The notes: a model not told the origin generated them from the letters alone. DNA of 19,218 nucleotides from an uncultured Clostridia bacterium (GCA_934487205.1 CAKSRS010000050.1:1-19218); one strand, 5' to 3'. Shown: positions 1 through 7,355, numbered from the stretch's first letter. Numbers and translations: made by a program.

Positions 1-13
1 TCCCCACCCGGCT

Positions 14-42
14 ATTATACCATACCTCGAGCAAAAACTCAA
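14..42 (-). promoter_or_regulatory. SigA-type extended -10 promoter firing leftward out of the window
   Basis: On the minus strand TTGAGT (37-42) and TATAAT (14-19) are separated by exactly 17 bp. A TG one base before the -10 makes it an extended -10 site (TGGTATAAT). Transcription would start at about position 7 and leave the window, so the gene it serves is not visible. It lies just beyond the putative terminator of the Cys-rich small gene, which marks a boundary between two transcription units. Confidence 0.6.
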
Positions 43-100
43 TATCGCGGACAAAATTTTTGCAATTACCTGTCATGGCAAAAGATGTATTCCGGACAAA

Positions 101-137
101 CAAAGCAGAGCCGCAAATACATTACAGCTCTGTTTTG
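101..137 (-). terminator. Possible weak terminator after the Cys-rich small gene
   Basis: Arms 101-111 and 127-137 form an imperfect stem around a 15-nt loop, with one A-C mismatch on the minus transcript. The stem is followed on the minus strand by TTTGTTTG. It sits 22 nt after the stop codon of the 52-residue gene and just before the leftward promoter at 14-42. The position suits a terminator, but the long loop and interrupted T-run make it weak. Confidence 0.35.
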
Positions 138-158
138 CCCGAGTTTAATATATGTTCA

Positions 159-317
159 TCAGCAGCATGGGTCACAGCACGGGTCGCAGCAATTGTTATT
201 GCCGTTGCCGAGGAAATTGCCGTCACCGCAGCAGCACAGTATCAGAACAATTATAATAAGCACCCAAATCCAGCCGCCGTCACCATTTCCGCATCCGTTA
301 CCTCCAAACAGTCCCAT
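159..317 (-). CDS. Cys-rich single-pass membrane microprotein, 52 aa, unknown function
   Basis: This short reading frame starts with ATG at 315-317 and ends with TGA at 159-161. A strong AGGAGG (329-334) lies 11 nt before the start. The protein has a Gly/Asn-rich start (MGLFGGNGCGNGDGG). A hydrophobic segment at about residues 16-27 (WIWVLIIIVLIL) follows and runs directly into CCC. The end is built from repeated Cys pairs (CCDPCCDPCC). Ten of 52 residues are Cys. I do not recognise a named family; small Gly- and Cys-rich membrane proteins of this general look are common and uncharacterised in Clostridia. The paired Cys at the end could bind metal, be lipidated or form disulfides, which is inference. 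It lies 65 nt after the 94-residue gene and may be the last gene of the nusA operon or have its own promoter. A TATAAA at 341-346 is present, but I see no convincing -35. Confidence 0.7.
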   Translation of the reverse strand: MGLFGGNGCGNGDGGWIWVLIIIVLILCCCGDGNFLGNGNNNCCDPCCDPCC

Positions 318-382
318 AATTACAAATTCCTCCTTTCAGCTTTATACTATACAGTACGCCGAAGAATAAAAATTGTGCTTAT

Positions 383-667
383 TTATATTTTCTTTTCCCA
401 AAAAACAAATGTCCCGTCGGAAGTCTTTGTAAGATGCAGCACATGCCTGCCGCCCGGCTCCGTCACAATACACGACCAACCGTTTTCGGTTTCGGTAATA
501 CCGGAATAAAACGCTTTCGGATAGTGCGCGTCCAAATATGCCGATATTGCGTCATGCTGGCTTTTAAATCTTACTCTGTTGAATATTCCTCTGCCTTTAT
601 AGAACCGATACGCCGCGATGGCGGCAAACCCTACAAGTAACGGCAGTTTTTTATTCCTCTTTGCCAT
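383..667 (-). CDS. Hypothetical 94-aa protein with N-terminal membrane segment
   Basis: The frame starts with ATG at 665-667, with GGGAG about 10 nt upstream, and ends with TAA at 383-385. A Lys/Arg-rich start (MAKRNKKLP) leads into a short hydrophobic stretch at about residues 8-21, followed by a basic flank. That pattern fits a single membrane anchor with the positive end inside. The remaining 70 residues are soluble, mixed alpha/beta in appearance, with a Trp/Cys segment (NGWSCIVTEPGG) and a C-terminal FVFWEKKI. I recognise no family and assign no function. It follows the XRE regulator by 51 nt on the same strand, so it is probably cotranscribed. The antisense open frames in this region lack comparable start signals. 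Confidence 0.7.
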   Translation of the reverse strand: MAKRNKKLPLLVGFAAIAAYRFYKGRGIFNRVRFKSQHDAISAYLDAHYPKAFYSGITETENGWSCIVTEPGGRHVLHLTKTSDGTFVFWEKKI

Positions 668-718
668 AGTTAATCATCTCCCGCAATACTGAAAGTCCCG
701 CAGAACGATAAATGCAAT

Positions 719-1144
719 TCACTTTAGTTTTTCGTCATCGCAGTCCTCTTCGCATTCTGTCTCGTCTTCGTTTTCAAATTCACTTGTATCGTAGTCGGGA
801 TACATCATATTGTATATCTCCGAAAATATAGCATTGTTTGTTTCATTATCCCTTGCCTGAAATGCAAGAACCTGTTCCTCGGTTACATTATAATTTTTGA
901 TTTCTTCCGGATCAATGTCAAAATCCTGCTTTGCATGGTCACCTTCAAAGCCCATTAAATATGCCAATGACACATTAAAAAGCTTTGATATATCGGTCAC
1001 TACACTATAATCCGGGATCTTTTGCCCTTCTTCATACGCAATAACAACAGCGCGGCTTTTGCCGAGAATTTCGGCAAGCTGCTGTTGCGACATTCCATAT
1101 CTCAAACGTATTTTTCTGATTCTTGATCCAATATCTCTGTTCAT
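719..1144 (-). CDS. XRE-family helix-turn-helix transcriptional regulator
   Basis: This 141-residue protein has an XRE/Cro-type HTH domain at residues 5-63. Helix 2-turn-helix 3 is visible in SQQQLAEILGKSRAVVIAYE, followed by the typical GQKIPDYSVVTDISKLFNVS. Such domains bind short operator DNA as dimers. The C-terminal half (about 75-141) is very acidic and ends in a run of Glu and Asp with two Cys (ETECEEDCDDE). It has no recognisable ligand domain. The start is ATG at 1142-1144, with GAGGG inside the end of the upstream gene. Only 3 nt separate it from the U32 gene, so it is cotranscribed and probably translationally coupled. Its targets are unknown; the linked 94- and 52-residue genes are candidates only by position. 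Confidence 0.85.
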   Translation of the reverse strand: MNRDIGSRIRKIRLRYGMSQQQLAEILGKSRAVVIAYEEGQKIPDYSVVTDISKLFNVSLAYLMGFEGDHAKQDFDIDPEEIKNYNVTEEQVLAFQARDNETNNAIFSEIYNMMYPDYDTSEFENEDETECEEDCDDEKLK

Positions 1145-1147
1145 GAT

Positions 1148-2371
1148 TTAATCCCTCTTTTTACGCAGCATTGCACCTATTTGTACCGGCCTTTCCATTT
1201 TCATAAAAAATGTCATTTCAGCGTGATTGGCAGCTTCAATATCGTTACCGTTTTCGTCTTTCATTTCCGCTGTCTGAACAAAATATGGTACAGCCGGCTG
1301 CATTACTTCAATTTTATCACCCTTAAAAATTCTGTTTCTTTGGGTGACCGTTGCAATGCCGTTTTCTTTATCATAATTTGTAACTATTCCCACCAAATCG
1401 TACTCACGAATATATGAACTTGTTGTATATACCTGAGCATCGCTGTCGGGTTTTCCGTAATAAAATCCCGTATAATACGGGCGGTGACTCACCTTACACA
1501 GTTCTTCAAGATTTGACTTGCTGAATTTATATTCCGACGGATTTGCAAAATACCGATCTATCTCGTCGCGGTATGCCTTAACAACCGTTGCCACATAATA
1601 TGATGTTTTCACTCTGCCTTCAATCTTAAAGCTTGTAATACCGCTTTCAATCAATTCCGGAATATGTTCAATCATACACAAATCCTTCGAATTAAATATA
1701 AAACTGCCGCGTTCATTTTCATAAATCGGCATAAATTCACCCGGTCTTGTTTCCTCGACAAGATTGTAGTTCCATCGGCACGGGTGCGCGCACGCACCGC
1801 GGTTTGCGTCCCTCGCCGTCAGATAGTTCGACAGTAGGCAGCGCCCCGAATATGAAATACACATCGCGCCGTGCACAAATGCCTCAAGTTCAAGTTCTTT
1901 GGGTGCTCTTTCGCGGATTTCGCGAATTTCAGCCATAGACATTTCGCGTGCCAAAACAACTCTTTTTGCGCCTTGCCTGTACCAAAATTCCGCACTCTTA
2001 TAGTTGACATTATTTGCCTGAGTGCTTATATGAATCGGTAATTCCGGCGCATATTCTTTTACAATTTCCAACATACCGGGGTCGGCTATCAGAACCGCAT
2101 CAAATCCAAGAGGTGCAATTTCGCGTATATATTTGGAAAATTCATCAATATCCGAGTTGTGCGGCAAGATATTAGCTGTGAGATAAACTTTTTTTTGCCT
2201 TTTGTGGGCAAACTCAAGTCCCTCCTTCAACTGTTCAAGCGAAAAATTTTCCGCCGCGACGCGCAGGCTGAAAGCCTCGCCGCCGACATATACTGCGTCA
2301 GCACCGTATTCAATTGCTGTTTTTAATTTTTCTAAACTTCCGCCAGGCGCTAAAAGCTCCGGCTTTTGCAT
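1148..2371 (-). CDS. U32 family protein, TrhP/YrrN/YrrO-like tRNA U34 hydroxylation factor
   Basis: This 407-residue protein belongs to family U32, historically called peptidases or collagenases. The U32 signature EAFVHGAMCISYSGRCLLS is at residues 163-181. It supplies Cys171 and Cys178, and Cys194 and Cys198 follow (GACAHPC), a four-Cys set suited to an iron-sulfur cluster. The N-terminal part (PELLAPGGSLEKLKTAIEYG) is the usual TIM-barrel start. In B. subtilis (YrrN/YrrO, TrhP1/2) and E. coli (TrhP/YegQ), relatives are needed for prephenate-dependent hydroxylation of wobble U34 in tRNA to 5-hydroxyuridine. The gene lies 27 nt after a TrmR-like methyltransferase, the next enzyme in that pathway, which supports this role over proteolysis. 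The start is ATG at 2369-2371 with a GGAAAGGGA site upstream. Length and Cys set look complete. Which U32 subgroup it belongs to cannot be settled by eye. Confidence 0.85.
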   Translation of the reverse strand: MQKPELLAPGGSLEKLKTAIEYGADAVYVGGEAFSLRVAAENFSLEQLKEGLEFAHKRQKKVYLTANILPHNSDIDEFSKYIREIAPLGFDAVLIADPGMLEIVKEYAPELPIHISTQANNVNYKSAEFWYRQGAKRVVLAREMSMAEIREIRERAPKELELEAFVHGAMCISYSGRCLLSNYLTARDANRGACAHPCRWNYNLVEETRPGEFMPIYENERGSFIFNSKDLCMIEHIPELIESGITSFKIEGRVKTSYYVATVVKAYRDEIDRYFANPSEYKFSKSNLEELCKVSHRPYYTGFYYGKPDSDAQVYTTSSYIREYDLVGIVTNYDKENGIATVTQRNRIFKGDKIEVMQPAVPYFVQTAEMKDENGNDIEAANHAEMTFFMKMERPVQIGAMLRKKRD

Positions 2372-2398
2372 ACAAAATCGTCCCTTTCCTTTGCATAT

Positions 2399-3058
2399 TT
2401 ATTTTTTTACAGCGACCGTTACGCCGTCACCGAGCGGCAAAATCACCGTTTCCAGCTCATTTCGCTGCATTTGCGCGGATATAAATCTCCTGAGCCTTTT
2501 TACGATTGTGATTTTGCGCCTGATAACGTGTTCGTCATCGGCAACCATACCTTTATAAAGAATGTTATCTGCAATTAATACTCCGCCCTTTCTTAAAAGA
2601 CGTATGCAGTCATTCAGCATATAAATGTAATGCGCTTTCGGCCCGTCGAGGAAAATTATATCATATTCACCCGTGAGCCGCGGCAAAACTTCCTTTGCAT
2701 CGTTATGTATAACCGTTATTTTATCGGAAAGACCCGCTTTTTCGATATTGGCTCGCGCCAATTCCGTCATGTCGGCGTCCCATTCGACAGTTGTTATACT
2801 TCCGTCGTCTGCGAGATATTGCGCCATCAAAACAGCTGAATATCCTATCGCGCAGCCTACCTCCAAAATGCGCTCGGGCCGTTTTATGCACGTCAGCATT
2901 TCCAATAGTTTCGCCGTCTCCGGCTGAACTATCGGCACTGAATTTTCCGCGGCGTATTCTTCCAGTTCCTTTAAAATCCCTGTTTTTTCGGGAATTTCAC
3001 CGCGCAAAAATGAAGTTATATATGGGTAGACTATGGCGTCTTTATCATATTCAATCAC
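2399..3058 (-). CDS. trmR: SAM-dependent O-methyltransferase, TrmR/YrrM-like (tRNA ho5U34 methylation)
   Basis: This is a class I methyltransferase of the O-methyltransferase (catechol/caffeoyl-CoA OMT-like) family. Counted from the chosen start, motif I is ILEVGCAIGYS at 64-74, the acidic residue that would hold the SAM ribose is in VEWD (91-94), and the metal/substrate region is FLDGPKAHY (136-144) with ADNILYKG (153-160). In B. subtilis, TrmR (YrrM) methylates 5-hydroxyuridine at tRNA position 34 to 5-methoxyuridine and is encoded beside the U32 proteins YrrN and YrrO. The same adjacency is seen here. I prefer GTG at 3056-3058, giving 219 residues, because GAGGTGG at 3065-3071 lies 6 nt before it. 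The longer GTG start at 3071-3073 has no good site. The chosen start overlaps the nrnA stop by 8 nt. A different small-molecule substrate remains possible. Confidence 0.8.
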   Translation of the reverse strand: MIEYDKDAIVYPYITSFLRGEIPEKTGILKELEEYAAENSVPIVQPETAKLLEMLTCIKRPERILEVGCAIGYSAVLMAQYLADDGSITTVEWDADMTELARANIEKAGLSDKITVIHNDAKEVLPRLTGEYDIIFLDGPKAHYIYMLNDCIRLLRKGGVLIADNILYKGMVADDEHVIRRKITIVKRLRRFISAQMQRNELETVILPLGDGVTVAVKK

Positions 3059-4004
3059 TGAGCGCCACCTCACATGCTTTTATAATACGGTCTTTTATTT
3101 CATCGAGCGTCATATCTTTTCTCGAAAATCCGGCAGCTTTTGCGTGTCCGCCGCCGCCGAACTGCGCGGCAATTTCCGCAACCGATATATCCCCGTTCGA
3201 GCGAAGGCTTACCTTTATTCTGTCTGCCATCTCTCGTATGCTTACGGCAATTTCGCATCCGGTGCATTTGCGCGGTATGTTGACAATATCACCGATATCG
3301 CGCTCATTGACGCCGAATTGCTCCATAAGCGTTTTATCAGCGCGGAATATACAAAGCTTGCCCTCGCAAAAACTTTCGATATTGCTCATAACATACCCTT
3401 CAAACTTCATAACCTTCGGCGTGAGAGTATCATATAAAAGCCGTGCGATTTCCGCGTGATTTATATCAAATTTAAGCAGCTGCGCCGCGATTTCCATCGT
3501 TTCGGGACTGACATTGCTGTATTTAAAGCTGCCCGTATCGGCGCTTATGCCGATATACAGATTTTTTGCAATTTCCGCCGTCATATCAATTCCCATTTTC
3601 ATGAACAGCTTATACAAAATTTCCGCAGCCGCAGCAGCATACGGTTCGATATAATCCGCCTCGGTAAAACCGGTGTTGGTCTCATGATGGTCAATGCACG
3701 CGGTGTGATTTGCCTTGTCAAAAACAGCCACGCGTGCGCCTATGCGCTTTTTATCACCGCAGTCAATGCACAGACACAAATCGTATTCCGGGGGTTCCTG
3801 CCCGCTGTATACGGTGTAATTTTTCCCCATAAATGCAATGTGCGGCTCTATTTCGTCGGAAAACCAGCAATCCGCTTTCTTTCCCATCGCCGTAAGCGCC
3901 AAACACATGGCATAGCAGCTGCCGACAGAGTCGGCGTCCTCGCTTTCATGCCCCAATATTGCCACCGTTTCCGCATTATTTATCAGTTCGATTACTTTAT
4001 TCAT
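3051..4004 (-). CDS. nrnA: DHH/DHHA1 phosphoesterase, NrnA-type oligoribonuclease/pAp phosphatase
   Basis: This 317-residue protein has the two domains of NrnA. The DHH domain carries GHESEDADSVGS (18-29; His19, Asp23 and Asp25 as metal ligands), CIDCGD (79-84), the name-giving DHH in CIDHHETN (103-110) and SADTGSF (154-160). The DHHA1 domain carries the GGGGHAKAAGF nucleotide-binding loop (283-293). The known role is degrading 2-5 nt RNA ends, including pGpG, and removing the 3' phosphate of pAp. In many Firmicutes it follows rbfA, as here. The ATG at 4002-4004 overlaps the rbfA stop by 8 nt and has GGGG 8 nt upstream. The usual HxxPDGD motif reads HESEDAD here, but both metal-binding Asp residues are kept. 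All expected motifs are present, so it should be active. Confidence 0.9.
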   Translation of the reverse strand: MNKVIELINNAETVAILGHESEDADSVGSCYAMCLALTAMGKKADCWFSDEIEPHIAFMGKNYTVYSGQEPPEYDLCLCIDCGDKKRIGARVAVFDKANHTACIDHHETNTGFTEADYIEPYAAAAAEILYKLFMKMGIDMTAEIAKNLYIGISADTGSFKYSNVSPETMEIAAQLLKFDINHAEIARLLYDTLTPKVMKFEGYVMSNIESFCEGKLCIFRADKTLMEQFGVNERDIGDIVNIPRKCTGCEIAVSIREMADRIKVSLRSNGDISVAEIAAQFGGGGHAKAAGFSRKDMTLDEIKDRIIKACEVALSD

Positions 4005-4353
4005 CGGTTTTACCCCGCTTTATTTCGTTAAGCACCTGATTAATATGCGCACCGTGTTCAATTGATTTATCAAGCTCAAATATAAGTTCGGGCGTGTGGC
4101 GCAAATCAATCCTGTGTCCCAACTCACGGCGTACATATCCCGCCGCGGATTTAAGTCCCTCTATCGCTTTTTTTTGCGTTTCGGTATCGCCCATGACGCT
4201 GATATAGCATTTTGCATAGCTCAAATCGTTGGTTACATGCACCGCTACGACGCTTGTGAGCATAGGTATACGGCTGTCCTTGAGTTCGCGTATTATTGCC
4301 GCAAGCTCGCGGTGCACTTCCTCATTTATTTTGTTAATTCTGTTGTTTGGCAT
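3997..4353 (-). CDS. rbfA: 30S ribosome-binding factor A
   Basis: RbfA is a small KH-like protein that binds the 30S subunit during late 16S rRNA maturation and is important for growth in the cold. The 118-residue product shows the family start (RINKINEEVHRELAAIIREL), the core strand region VTNDLSYAKCYISVMG and the SAAGYVRRELG segment of the type II KH fold. It ends with a helix containing the typical ELIFELDKSIEHGAHIN. I chose ATG at 4351-4353: GGAGGAAG (4366-4373) is the ribosome binding site and the product begins at the conserved region. A longer frame reaching 4425 would add 24 residues inside infB and is not credible. One base separates the infB stop from this start, so translation is probably coupled. 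Confidence 0.92.
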   Translation of the reverse strand: MPNNRINKINEEVHRELAAIIRELKDSRIPMLTSVVAVHVTNDLSYAKCYISVMGDTETQKKAIEGLKSAAGYVRRELGHRIDLRHTPELIFELDKSIEHGAHINQVLNEIKRGKTDE

Positions 4354-4354
4354 A

Positions 4355-6763
4355 TTATCTTTCAACTTCCTCCATGATGAAACATTCCATAACATCGCCT
4401 TCTTTGATATCGTTGTAGCCTTCAATGCTCATACCACATTCAAAGCCTTCAGCAACCTCTTTTGCATCGTCCTTGAAACGTTTTAAACTGCCAATTTTGC
4501 CTTCATGCATTACAATTCCGTCACGCACAAGACGAATTTCCGCATTGCGGATAATTTTTCCGTCCGTTACGTAAGCGCCGGCAATTGTTCCCACACCGGA
4601 CACCTTGAATGTCTGGCGGATTTCCGCATGACCGAGTACGCTCTCCTTGAATTTCGGGTCGAGCATACCCTTCATTGCTGCCTCTATTTCCTCTATTGCC
4701 TGATAAATTACGCGATACAGTCTGATATCAACGTCCTGAGTTGCCGCAGCTGCAAGCGCGCCCGAATCGGGACGTACATTAAAGCCGACAATAATTGCAT
4801 TTGACGCGTTTGCAAGCATAACGTCCGACTCATTGATTGCGCCGACGCCTCCGTGAATTGCACGTACGCGCACTTCCTCGTTGGACAGCTTTTCAAGCGA
4901 TTGACGAACAGCCTCGACAGAACCTTGCACGTCCGCTTTTATAATGACGTTAAGTTCCTTCATATTTCCTTCATCAATTTGGTCAAAAAGATTATCGAGA
5001 GAAACTTTAACCGCCTGATTAAATCTGTTTTCCTTCTGTTCGCGTTTTCTTGCTTCGGCAACATCACGCGCAAGCTTTTCGTCCTTGACAGCCATGATAT
5101 GTTCGCCGCCCATAGGTGCTTCGGAAAGACCCTGAATTTCGACCGGGGTTGACGGGCCCGCTGCCTTTAAGCGTCTGCCCTTGTCGTTCACCATTGCTCG
5201 CACATGTCCTACAGCCGTACCGGCAATTACGATATCGCCGACATGCAGCGTACCTTCCTGTACGAGAACTGTCGCAACAGGACCCTTGCCCTTATCCACG
5301 CGCGACTCGATAACAGTTCCCTTTGCCGCTTTATTCGGATTGGCTTTGAGTTCCTTCATATCGGCAATGAGAAGAACCATTTCCAAAAGTCCGTCAATGT
5401 TAATTTTCTGTTTTGCGGAAACTTCGACACAAACGGTGTCGCCGCCCCACTCCTCCGGAACAAGCTCGTGTTCCACGAGCATCTGCTTAACACGTTCCAC
5501 ATTCGCATTTTCTTTATCGATTTTGTTTATTGCAACAACTATGGTTACACCGGCTGCCCTTGCGTGATTAATTGCCTCAATCGTCTGCGGCATAATTCCG
5601 TCATCCGCCGCAACCACCAATATCGCCACATCGGTAACCTGTGCACCTCTTGCACGCATTGTTGTGAACGCTTCATGTCCCGGTGTATCCAAAAATGTTA
5701 TTTCCCTGTCATTCAGCGTTACACTATATGCACCGATGTGCTGCGTAATTCCGCCCGCTTCGGTATTGGTAACGGAAGTATGGCGGATTGCGTCGAGAAG
5801 TGATGTTTTACCGTGGTCAACGTGTCCCATTACAACTACAACAGGCGGACGCGGTACCAAATCCTCCGGCTTATCTTCTTCCTCTGCAAAAAGTATATCC
5901 TCTTTCGTCAGAATAATTTCCGGTTTTGCCTCAACACCGAAATCCGACGCGATTAAAGCAGCCGTATCATAATCTATCGACTGAGTAATTGTCGCCATAA
6001 CACCGAGCATCATAAGCTTTTTAACAACTTCCGCAGCACCTTTTCCAAGCTTTTGCGCCAATTCGCCGACCGTTATCATTTCCGGAATTTCTATCTCTGT
6101 CGGTACTGCCTTTTCCTTCTTTTTCGGTGCATTATTCTGCTGTTTTAATTCTTTTTCTCTGTTATTTTGCTGTTTTTTACCGTGCTGCTTTTTGCCGCCC
6201 CTGCCGTTTTCGAGCTTGGAAACATCATCATCTGTTACCATATCCTCCAAACGCTCACGCGTCTCGATTTTATCGAGTTCAACCGTATCGGTTCTTGTGT
6301 CCACATAGCGAACTTTTTTTGCGTCGTCGGCTTTTATTACGTACTCTTTTTCATTATCCTGCGGTATTTCAACAACAGTTTCTTCCGTCTTACGGCTCTT
6401 TTTAAGATTTTTCTGCCGTTCCGGCTTTTTCTTTTCCGGTTTTGCTTCCGGCTCTTTTTCCGGTTTTGTTTCTGATTTTATCTCCGGTTCTTTTTCGATT
6501 TTCGGTTCTGCCGTTTTTTCCGCCGGTTCTTCCACTTTCGGGGGTTCAACAGCCGCTTTCGGCTTTTCGATAGGCGCATCTCCAAGATCATGCAGCGCCG
6601 TATATATATCAAACACTATGCCGAGCTGTTCCTCTGTCAGCGCCGTTGTACTTTTTACCTCTATGCCGTAAGCCGAGAGTCTTTCCACAACATCTTTTGC
6701 CGTAACTTTTAAGTCTTTTGCTATCTGATTTACTTTAATTCCGTTTTCTGCCATGCTATTCAT
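4355..6763 (-). CDS. infB: Translation initiation factor IF-2
   Basis: IF2 is the GTPase that places formyl-methionyl initiator tRNA in the ribosomal P site and drives subunit joining. The protein has about 802 residues. An N-terminal IF2_N helical domain (about 5-55) is followed by a Lys/Glu/Pro-rich linker (about 65-215) and a second IF2_N-type domain (about 220-280). The G domain contains GHVDHGKT (about 313-320), DTPGHEAF (359-366) and NKID (413-416). Domains II, III and the tRNA-binding domain IV run to the end. Three in-frame starts exist: TTG at 6764-6766, ATG at 6761-6763 and ATG at 6752-6754. The TTG abuts the GAAAGGA site, leaving no spacing. I list 6763, which overlaps the upstream stop by 8 nt as at two other junctions in this operon. 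The 6754 start is nearly as likely. Confidence 0.95.
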   Translation of the reverse strand: MNSMAENGIKVNQIAKDLKVTAKDVVERLSAYGIEVKSTTALTEEQLGIVFDIYTALHDLGDAPIEKPKAAVEPPKVEEPAEKTAEPKIEKEPEIKSETKPEKEPEAKPEKKKPERQKNLKKSRKTEETVVEIPQDNEKEYVIKADDAKKVRYVDTRTDTVELDKIETRERLEDMVTDDDVSKLENGRGGKKQHGKKQQNNREKELKQQNNAPKKKEKAVPTEIEIPEMITVGELAQKLGKGAAEVVKKLMMLGVMATITQSIDYDTAALIASDFGVEAKPEIILTKEDILFAEEEDKPEDLVPRPPVVVVMGHVDHGKTSLLDAIRHTSVTNTEAGGITQHIGAYSVTLNDREITFLDTPGHEAFTTMRARGAQVTDVAILVVAADDGIMPQTIEAINHARAAGVTIVVAINKIDKENANVERVKQMLVEHELVPEEWGGDTVCVEVSAKQKINIDGLLEMVLLIADMKELKANPNKAAKGTVIESRVDKGKGPVATVLVQEGTLHVGDIVIAGTAVGHVRAMVNDKGRRLKAAGPSTPVEIQGLSEAPMGGEHIMAVKDEKLARDVAEARKREQKENRFNQAVKVSLDNLFDQIDEGNMKELNVIIKADVQGSVEAVRQSLEKLSNEEVRVRAIHGGVGAINESDVMLANASNAIIVGFNVRPDSGALAAAATQDVDIRLYRVIYQAIEEIEAAMKGMLDPKFKESVLGHAEIRQTFKVSGVGTIAGAYVTDGKIIRNAEIRLVRDGIVMHEGKIGSLKRFKDDAKEVAEGFECGMSIEGYNDIKEGDVMECFIMEEVER

Positions 6764-7064
6764 CAATCCTTTCTATTTTGGATAAAATTGCATTTTTAAA
6801 ATTTTCGTCATTTACCGAAACAACACACCTTCGGTCTGCGCCGGTAATCCTTCCCAGTTCCTCCGCCGTGCCGTATTCAATGTATGTAACATTATAATAT
6901 CTGCACGCGTCGCAAACCGCCTTTCTGCCGTTTTCCGAAATGTCCCGAGCAATTATTATCAAACGGGATTGTCCGTTTTTAATGGCCTTATCACATTGAA
7001 ATTCGCCCGTAGCAACCGCGCCCGCACGTTTCGCAAGACCAAGCATACCCAAAGCTTTATCCAT
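6756..7064 (-). CDS. ylxQ: L7Ae/L30e-family RNA-binding protein YlxQ
   Basis: This 102-residue protein shows the L7Ae/L30e/Gadd45 fold signature of YlxQ. The start MLGLAKRAGAVATGEFQCDKAI contains the conserved GLAxRAG and the G-loop before the first helix. SRLIIIARDISENGRKAV follows, then the late GTAEELGRITGADRRCVVSV segment. Members bind kink-turn-like RNA; the exact role of YlxQ next to NusA and IF2 is not established. It sits between rnpM and infB, the standard Firmicute position, with 16 nt from rnpM. The start is ATG at 7062-7064 with an AGGGGG site upstream. It overlaps the infB start by 8 nt. Confidence 0.88.
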   Translation of the reverse strand: MDKALGMLGLAKRAGAVATGEFQCDKAIKNGQSRLIIIARDISENGRKAVCDACRYYNVTYIEYGTAEELGRITGADRRCVVSVNDENFKNAILSKIERIDE

Positions 7065-7080
7065 ATAAACGCCCCCTGTT

Positions 7081-7332
7081 TTATGTTTTTATCTTATCCG
7101 CAGCAGCGTCATACAGTCCATCGTCAACCTGACTTTTAAAATGCCGTGAAAAAGCTCTTTTTTTTCTGGCAAGTTCAATACATTCGGTATTTTTACACAC
7201 ATATGCACCTCTGCCGAATTTATTCTGTTTTTCGTCAAGTTCCGCTCCGCCGCACACCTTTACAACCTTTAATAATTCGCTTTTAGGTTTCATTTTGCGG
7301 CATGCAACGCACATTCTCTCCGGTATATGCAT
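7081..7332 (-). CDS. rnpM: RNase P modulator RnpM (YlxR family)
   Basis: This 83-residue basic protein is of the YlxR family (DUF448). It has the conserved N-terminal IPERMCVACRKMKPKSELL with the C-x2-C pair, then the GRGAYVC motif (40-46) and C-terminal basic residues (RKKRAFSRHFK). The B. subtilis homologue, RnpM, binds the RNA subunit of RNase P and lowers its activity. The gene lies between nusA and ylxQ as usual. ATG at 7330-7332 is preceded by GAGGGTG. Gaps of 23 nt to nusA and 16 nt to ylxQ point to one transcript. Confidence 0.9.
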   Translation of the reverse strand: MHIPERMCVACRKMKPKSELLKVVKVCGGAELDEKQNKFGRGAYVCKNTECIELARKKRAFSRHFKSQVDDGLYDAAADKIKT

Positions 7333-7355
7333 TTAAAATCACCCTCAAATTTTTA

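Noticed and set aside
60..509. 149-aa plus-strand open frame (and a 94-aa frame at 85-369)
   Set aside because: Antisense to two minus-strand frames that have clear ribosome binding sites and a plausible helix; the plus frames have no start signal and low-complexity, unrecognisable products.
1148..2371. Annotation of the U32 protein as a collagenase-type protease
   Set aside because: The neighbouring TrmR-like gene and the known role of relatives in tRNA hydroxylation make a protease role less likely.
3059..3073. GTG start at 3071-3073 for the methyltransferase
   Set aside because: No ribosome binding site at proper distance; GAGGTGG is placed for the GTG at 3056-3058 instead.
2791..4031. 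Long plus-strand frames of 222 and 191 aa opposite nrnA and the methyltransferase
   Set aside because: The minus-strand genes have full family motifs; the plus frames are composition-driven shadows.
4354..4425. Longer N-terminus for RbfA (142 aa)
   Set aside because: The extra 24 residues lie inside infB, do not match the family, and a good ribosome binding site points to ATG at 4351-4353.
5181..5803. 128- and 199-aa plus-strand frames
   Set aside because: Exact antisense of the IF2 GTPase region; no ribosome binding site or recognisable protein motif.
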